This document shows positions 13,269 to 16,943 of a stretch of 16,943 bases of DNA, piece by piece. Both the position numbers and the translations under genes were made by a program. Within the stretch, counting starts at the first letter, position 1; the number at the start of each line of letters is the position of its first letter. Source of the stretch: an uncultured Prevotella sp. (GTDB taxonomy: Bacteria > Bacteroidota > Bacteroidia > Bacteroidales > Bacteroidaceae); contig URJQ01000064.1 of assembly GCA_900548195.1 (NCBI GenBank), positions 1 through 16,943 of the forward strand, written 5' to 3'. The notes beneath the pieces were generated by a model. The model saw only the letters and a list, made by a program, of their open reading frames with translations, was not told the DNA's origin and searched no databases.

Positions 13269-13832
13269 CTATTGCTCCTCCTCTTTCCAAGCACGGAAGA
13301 GAGAGAAGTTTACACTGCCGTATGAGCGATGCTCTATAAAGCATGGATGCTGGGAGAAATCATTGTGCTTGCCATGCTCGAAGACGAATATGCCACCCTC
13401 CTTGAGCAGACATTCCTCTGCATTCTTGCGCAATACGAGGTCTGGAATCTTCGGAAGGTCAGGCAATGCATAAGGTGGGTCGGCAAAGATAAGGTCATAC
13501 TTGCGCTTGCAACTCTTCAGGAAGCGGAACACATCACCACGAATGAGCGAGCAGTCTTCATCGCCGAGCTTTTGCAGGCACTGCCTAATGAAAGAGGCAT
13601 GGTCACGATCCATCTCCACACTTGTCACGTCAGCGCATCCGCGGCTGAGCATTTCAAGCGTGATACTACCCGTTCCGGCAAAGAGATCGAGGGCTGACGC
13701 GTCTTCTAAGTCCATATAGCCATTGAGCACATTGAAGATATTCTCTTTGGCAAAGTCGGTTGTCGGTCTTGCCTTGAATGTGCGTGGCACTTCAAAATGG
13801 CGACCTTTATATATTCCTGTGATTACTCTCAT
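13269..13832 (-). CDS. rsmD: 16S rRNA (guanine966-N2)-methyltransferase
   Basis: Methylates the N2 of G966 of 16S rRNA using S-adenosylmethionine, acting on the assembling small subunit. 187 residues, the usual size. MRVITGIYKGRH and RPTTDFAKENIFNVL are the conserved RsmD start. LDLFAGTG (48-55) is the SAM-binding loop, the acidic E73 follows strand 2 (SVEMD), and FADPPY (116-121) is the catalytic D/N-PPY motif of exocyclic-amine methyltransferases. The ATG overlaps the stop of the upstream DUF3822 gene by four bases (ATGA), so the two are translationally coupled. dnaG follows 121 bp later. No oddities apart from a slightly acidic C-terminal tail (KEEEQ). Confidence 0.95.
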   Translation of the reverse strand: MRVITGIYKGRHFEVPRTFKARPTTDFAKENIFNVLNGYMDLEDASALDLFAGTGSITLEMLSRGCADVTSVEMDRDHASFIRQCLQKLGDEDCSLIRGDVFRFLKSCKRKYDLIFADPPYALPDLPKIPDLVLRKNAEECLLKEGGIFVFEHGKHNDFSQHPCFIEHRSYGSVNFSLFRAWKEEEQ

Positions 13833-14686
13833 AACATCATATCAAAGTCAATGCCTTCTATCTGAGTGACCGGCAAGCGGTTAAGCTCGGCAGAAGGACT
13901 TAAAACATACACTCTACGCAGATAGCCCTTCAGCTTATTGACTATCCACTCCTTATTCTCTATATTGCCAAGGATGTGCATCTCATCGTTTTCATTATCG
14001 AAAGCGAGCTGGTTCCACACGAAGAGCAGGAAGTAAAGAGCATCATGCAAATGCGTGGCATCAAAGCGATTGGCAAAGCGGAAGCGCCTCTGCTGGAAGG
14101 AAAATATATCAATGCAGCGGTCATGGAAATAGCCGTAAAGCCTTCTTCGCTGACCAGACACTCCGCCACGGCGGTAAAGATGACTCCAGACAGGCTGTAT
14201 CACATTCTGTATTCTCACGTCAGGGAAATGGTCCTCCACCACCATCTTCAGGTCTTTATTGATTCCGAAGATAGCGACAGCATTGAGTTCGGGCAGCACA
14301 TTGATAATTTTCTCTTCCGAATCATGCCCCATAAACGTCTGGTTATAGAGCAGGTCGGCATCGAAATTCTCTTCGTCCATATACTCGTCTATCGGCACGA
14401 GGGCTACAGGAGTACAGACAGAGAGAAGCGCCTTCTGACCATGATTCTGCAATAACTCCGCATCACGGAAGGCAGAGCGGAGATTTGCCGCCATGGACAC
14501 ACCGCTCCTAACGGTATAGGGAGCGTAATCCACTGTGCCGTCACCATGGGGAAGAAGAAAACTAAGCGTGCCATTGCCTGCACGGATGATGAGACGTGGC
14601 GTGCCACCTCTCCGGCTTACAGGCTGCTGCATTGTCTGTTTATCATTTTTATCATTCATATTTTGGTCAGGAGGAACTTTTTTCAT
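13829..14686 (-). CDS. DUF3822 family protein
   Basis: Bacteroidetes-restricted protein of unknown function, about 285 residues. A Bacteroides member is reported to have an actin-like ATPase fold; no catalytic residue can be assigned here. After a charged, low-complexity N-terminus come SRRGGTPRLIIRAGNGTLSF, a first beta-rich half, and a second half with LHDALYFLLFVWNQLAFD and a final stretch (ILGNIENKEWIVNKLKGYLRRVYVLSP) typical of the family. The frame stays open to an ATG at 14740, but that lies upstream of the promoter -7 element (14699-14706), so it would not be transcribed. I chose the ATG at 14686; the ATG at 14659 is a real alternative that would give a more ordinary leader. It heads the operon with rsmD (4-base ATGA overlap) and dnaG, an arrangement pointing to a housekeeping role. 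Confidence 0.85.
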   Translation of the reverse strand: MKKVPPDQNMNDKNDKQTMQQPVSRRGGTPRLIIRAGNGTLSFLLPHGDGTVDYAPYTVRSGVSMAANLRSAFRDAELLQNHGQKALLSVCTPVALVPIDEYMDEENFDADLLYNQTFMGHDSEEKIINVLPELNAVAIFGINKDLKMVVEDHFPDVRIQNVIQPVWSHLYRRGGVSGQRRRLYGYFHDRCIDIFSFQQRRFRFANRFDATHLHDALYFLLFVWNQLAFDNENDEMHILGNIENKEWIVNKLKGYLRRVYVLSPSAELNRLPVTQIEGIDFDMML

Positions 14687-14698
14687 ACCTTTGTCGTG

Positions 14699-14728
14699 CA
14701 AAATTAAGGAAAAAAACTGAATTATACA
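14699..14728 (-). promoter_or_regulatory. Promoter of the DUF3822-rsmD-dnaG operon
   Basis: Minus strand: TTG (14728-14726), 19 bases, TAATTTTG (14706-14699), matching the Bacteroidetes -33/-7 consensus. The start point is expected at about 14692-14695, only some 6-9 nt before the ATG at 14686 or about 35 nt before the ATG at 14659. Confidence 0.75.
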
Positions 14729-14899
14729 ATTCCCTAACAATATTTTTCCATTTTACCTCTTGCCTTATCCTCGTTTCATCAGTAAAGGGAGCAAAACTGT
14801 CAAAGAGAACTAAAGTTGGACTGCACTTTGCTGAATACCGTGATAATAAGGCTGTAACAAGGCGAATAAGAGAGGTGTTATTATTACGATTTCACAATA

Positions 14900-16345
14900 A
14901 TGAAGATAAGAGAATTCTGCGAATTGATACTGCAACGGTTTGGCTTTCCACCCACGGAAGACCAAAAAAATGCGCTCGACTGCTTCGGACATTTCCTGGC
15001 TTCACGCCATGATATGCCCGTGATGATACTGAAAGGCAGCGCCGGAACTGGCAAGACGTCCATCGTGGCAGCGATGGTTCAGACTCTTGTCTCACTGAGA
15101 CAAAGAGTCGTGCTGATGGCTCCTACGGGCAGAGCGGCAAAGGTCATCTCGCTCAATGCAGGGCTTCCAGCTTCCACTATCCACCGTAAGATATACAGAC
15201 AGAAGACATTTCAGGGCGATTTCAATCTGAATTTCAATAATCATTCCGACACTCTCTTCGTGGTGGACGAGGCTTCGATGATTTCTTCCATGCCAACAGG
15301 AGAGACAGGTTTCGGAACGGGTTCGCTGCTCGATGACCTCATGCAGTATGTATTCTCTGGCGAAAACTGCCGACTGATGCTTATCGGCGACACAGCACAG
15401 TTGCCACCCGTGGGCGAAGATGAGTCCCCTGCCCTGCTCTCTGACGTGATAGAAGGCTACGGAGCACAGGTCTTCGAATGCAGACTGGAGGAAGTGCTGC
15501 GCCAAAGCGCTGAGTCGGGAATACTTTATAATGCCACTATGATACGTCGGCTGATACAATATGACGAGGCTACAGAGTTGCCGAAAATCACATTCTCTAA
15601 GTTTCCTGACATACATATCATGCCTGGAAATGAGATTATCGACTCTCTCTCCATGAGTTATAGAGACGTGGGATATGACGAAACCATCGTTATCACCCGA
15701 AGCAACAAGAATGCCACCTTATATAATAATGGCATACGAAACCAAGTTCTCGACCGCGACTCACTGCTTTGTCAGGGCGATAACCTCATGATAGTGAGAA
15801 ATAATTACTTCTATCGTGCCGATAAAGCATCGGAGAATGGCAATAAGGAGTCTGGCACTGGCAAGGGCGGAATGTTCATAGCCAATGGCGACAGGGCTAC
15901 AGTGGTGCGCATACGCAAGCAGCATGAACTGTATGGCTTCCACTTTGCTGAGGTGTTGCTCCGCTTTCCCGATTATGACGACCTGGAATTGGAGACCATG
16001 CTGCTGACGGACACATTGCAGTCGGACTCCCCTTCCCTCACCCAGGCTCAGTATCAGGCACTATTCAGTGCGATAGAAGAGGACTATATGGACATCCATC
16101 TCAAGGCAGACCGCATCAAGGCGGTGCGTAATGACCCGTTCTTCAACGCATTGCAGGTGAAGTATGCCTATGCTGTCACTTGCCACAAAGCGCAGGGCGG
16201 ACAGTGGGCCAACGTGTATATCGACCAGGGATATATGACTGATGATATGCTTACCCCAGACTATATCCACTGGCTCTACACGGCTTTCACTCGCGCCACG
16301 GAGCATCTTTACCTCGTGAATTGGCCTAAAACACAGGTAAGGTAA
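14900..16345 (+). CDS. RecD-like SF1 DNA helicase / AAA ATPase
   Basis: ATP-driven DNA helicase of superfamily 1, 481 residues. Motifs in order: Walker A GSAGTGKT (46-53), motif Ia LMAPTGRAA (72-80), Walker B VVDEAS (121-126), motif III LIGDTAQLPP (161-170), motif IV-like IVITRSNK (263-270), and the UvrD_C_2-type C-terminal motifs VTCHKAQGGQW (426-436) and LYTAFTRA (459-466). It is shorter than RecD2 (about 700 or more) because the N-terminal domains are absent; RecB and RecC partners are not nearby. Such compact RecD-like proteins are common in Bacteroidetes and often annotated as exodeoxyribonuclease V subunit or ATP-dependent RecD-like helicase. It is divergent from the DUF3822 gene with a 213-bp gap; no consensus promoter is visible there. 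The last two bases of its stop codon are the first bases of a heptamer microsatellite. Confidence 0.9.
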   Translation: MKIREFCELILQRFGFPPTEDQKNALDCFGHFLASRHDMPVMILKGSAGTGKTSIVAAMVQTLVSLRQRVVLMAPTGRAAKVISLNAGLPASTIHRKIYRQKTFQGDFNLNFNNHSDTLFVVDEASMISSMPTGETGFGTGSLLDDLMQYVFSGENCRLMLIGDTAQLPPVGEDESPALLSDVIEGYGAQVFECRLEEVLRQSAESGILYNATMIRRLIQYDEATELPKITFSKFPDIHIMPGNEIIDSLSMSYRDVGYDETIVITRSNKNATLYNNGIRNQVLDRDSLLCQGDNLMIVRNNYFYRADKASENGNKESGTGKGGMFIANGDRATVVRIRKQHELYGFHFAEVLLRFPDYDDLELETMLLTDTLQSDSPSLTQAQYQALFSAIEEDYMDIHLKADRIKAVRNDPFFNALQVKYAYAVTCHKAQGGQWANVYIDQGYMTDDMLTPDYIHWLYTAFTRATEHLYLVNWPKTQVR

Positions 16346-16378
16346 TGCATAATGCATAATGCATAATGCATAATGCAT
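16344..16378. repeat. Five perfect copies of the heptamer AATGCAT
   Basis: Units at 16344, 16351, 16358, 16365 and 16372, followed by AATT. The first unit overlaps the stop codon of the helicase gene. Each unit contains the palindrome ATGCAT. Seven is not a multiple of three, so copy-number change could not preserve a frame, but it lies outside coding sequence. Confidence 0.92.
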
Positions 16379-16400
16379 AATTATAGAAATCACACACGAA

Positions 16401-16416
16401 ACAACTAAACAACAAG
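16401..16416. repeat. Dispersed single copy of the 16-bp repeat
   Basis: ACAACTAAACAACAAG is identical to the unit of the tandem array at 4799-4846 (for example 4802-4817). It again lies just beyond a gene's 3' end. Confidence 0.85.
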
Positions 16417-16418
16417 AT

Positions 16419-16510
16419 TTGGCTGGAAGCCAATACCGAGCAAAGCGAGAGTAACCCGGGACGAAGTCTCGGGATTATATACAATAAGAAAGTAGCTGTC
16501 TGGAAGACAG
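16419..16510. repeat. Modular element of tight triloop hairpins
   Basis: Three short hairpins have nearly the same loop: ttggct-GGA-agccaa (16419-16433), cccgggac-GAA-gtctcggg (16455-16473, one G-T pair) and ctgtct-GGA-agacag (16496-16510). Between the first two lies ACCGAGCAAAGCGAGAGTAA, which I believe recurs in intergenic DNA of other Bacteroidetes. No coding frame is credible here. It looks like a dispersed extragenic repeat. Confidence 0.6.
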
Positions 16511-16677
16511 TACCCCAAAAACGTGTTATTCCAGTTGTTTGAGCACATCAAAAATAGATAAGAGATGAAAGAAAAACGAATCGTCCGAATGAATTGTCAG
16601 CCCTTTTTGTTGGTTTTTAACAGTTGTTAATACTTTTTCCGCCCTTTTCCAAGAAAAATATTTTTTGTCATTTGTAA
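16511..16677. other. Gene-free stretch with one palindrome
   Basis: AT-rich, no convincing gene. It contains the 14-base palindrome TTAACAGTTGTTAA (16617-16630), a possible dimer-binding site. Confidence 0.5.
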
Positions 16678-16868
16678 TTCCACCCTTCCACCTCGGTGTT
16701 ACTACAGTCTTGATAGTCAATGCTTTATGTGTGGTGGAATTAGTGGTGGAATTAGGGTGGAATTACATGAAGTTCCACCCATAATTCCACCATAATTCCA
16801 CCATAATTCCACCTCGTCTAACATCTTGATTATTAGATATATAATATGTCTAAGGTGGAAGGGTGGAA
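16678..16868. repeat. Nested inverted array of GGTGGAA/TTCCACC heptamers
   Basis: Eleven copies of GGTGGAA (five: 16733, 16745, 16756, 16854, 16862) or its complement TTCCACC (six: 16678, 16686, 16773, 16785, 16796, 16807) lie in 191 bases. The ends form a perfect 16-bp inverted repeat: TTCCACCCTTCCACCT (16678-16693) and its complement at 16853-16868. Inside, three forward copies (16733-16765) face three perfect 11-bp tandem units ATAATTCCACC (16781-16813). This may be a multi-site operator, a cruciform former or a mobile-element end. Confidence 0.85.
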
Positions 16869-16923
16869 CTTCTTTCGCACAAAATTGTTTGGCTCTTCTC
16901 AAATTTTAGTACATTTATGTATC

Positions 16924-16931
16924 TAAGTTTG
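16924..16931 (+). promoter_or_regulatory. Possible -7 element for a gene beyond the right edge
   Basis: TAAGTTTG matches TAnnTTTG, 55 bases after the heptamer array and 12 bases before the window ends. No -33 TTTG is found at the right spacing, so this is weak. Confidence 0.35.
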
Positions 16932-16943
16932 AGGAGACCTTCA

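Noticed and set aside
14596..15012. 138-codon plus-strand frame across the DUF3822 start and helicase start
   Set aside because: It overlaps the conserved coding starts of two clear genes on both sides; its middle part (14740-14899) shows no recognisable family.
16526..16902. Two small minus-strand open frames (61 and 64 codons) that overlap by four bases
   Set aside because: The upstream one is largely a translation of the GGTGGAA array, the second would need a TTG start, and neither shows family features or a promoter.
16344..16943. Insertion sequence or integron end
   Set aside because: Repeats and inverted repeats are present but there is no transposase or integrase frame and no target duplication that I can see.

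Overview
The window looks like a chromosomal segment from a Bacteroidetes bacterium, most likely the Prevotella group. Three observations support this. Several promoters match the Bacteroidetes type (TTTG or TTG, 19-20 bases, then TAnnTTTG) rather than the sigma70 type. The genes include Bacteroidetes-restricted families (HmuY-like lipoprotein, calycin-like secreted protein, DUF3822). Shine-Dalgarno sequences are largely absent. No tRNA, rRNA, insertion sequence, integrase or CRISPR array is visible.

Layout. Bases 1-158 hold two copies of a small hairpin downstream of a MerR-type regulator (minus). Next is alaS (minus), with a hairpin at its 3' end and a textbook promoter at 3383-3413. A MATE/DinF-type efflux gene diverges from alaS (plus) and has a near-leaderless promoter. 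It converges on a four-gene minus-strand operon (10141 down to 4838): a secreted calycin-like protein, a HmuY-like lipoprotein, a HmuR-like TonB-dependent receptor and a PepSY-type membrane protein. The convergent 3' ends run into a 16-bp tandem repeat. A gene-free stretch of about 830 bases (10142-10975) follows. It contains the operon promoter, an orphan 14-bp-stem hairpin, a 22-bp-period degenerate tandem array and the dnaG terminator. A second minus-strand operon, DUF3822 - rsmD - dnaG, is transcribed from a promoter at 14699-14728. A RecD-like SF1 helicase lies on the plus strand (14900-16345). The last 600 bases are gene-free and repeat-rich: a heptamer microsatellite, a dispersed copy of the 16-bp repeat, a row of tight triloop hairpins and an unusual inverted array of GGTGGAA heptamers.

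How the genes work together. The 9-kb left half is housekeeping (alaS) plus one coherent acquisition module. In that module the secreted/lipoprotein components would capture heme or a related porphyrin, the TonB-dependent receptor would move it across the outer membrane, and the PepSY protein would act at the inner membrane. The typical hmuSTUV genes are absent, so this is a reduced or variant Hmu locus. The right half is replication/translation housekeeping (primase, 16S rRNA methyltransferase, helicase).

The most unusual signals are non-coding: the 22-bp periodic array (10637-10812), the GGTGGAA inverted array (16678-16868), the triloop hairpin series (16419-16510), and the short repeats that touch gene 3' ends. 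No complete new defence or mobile system is visible.
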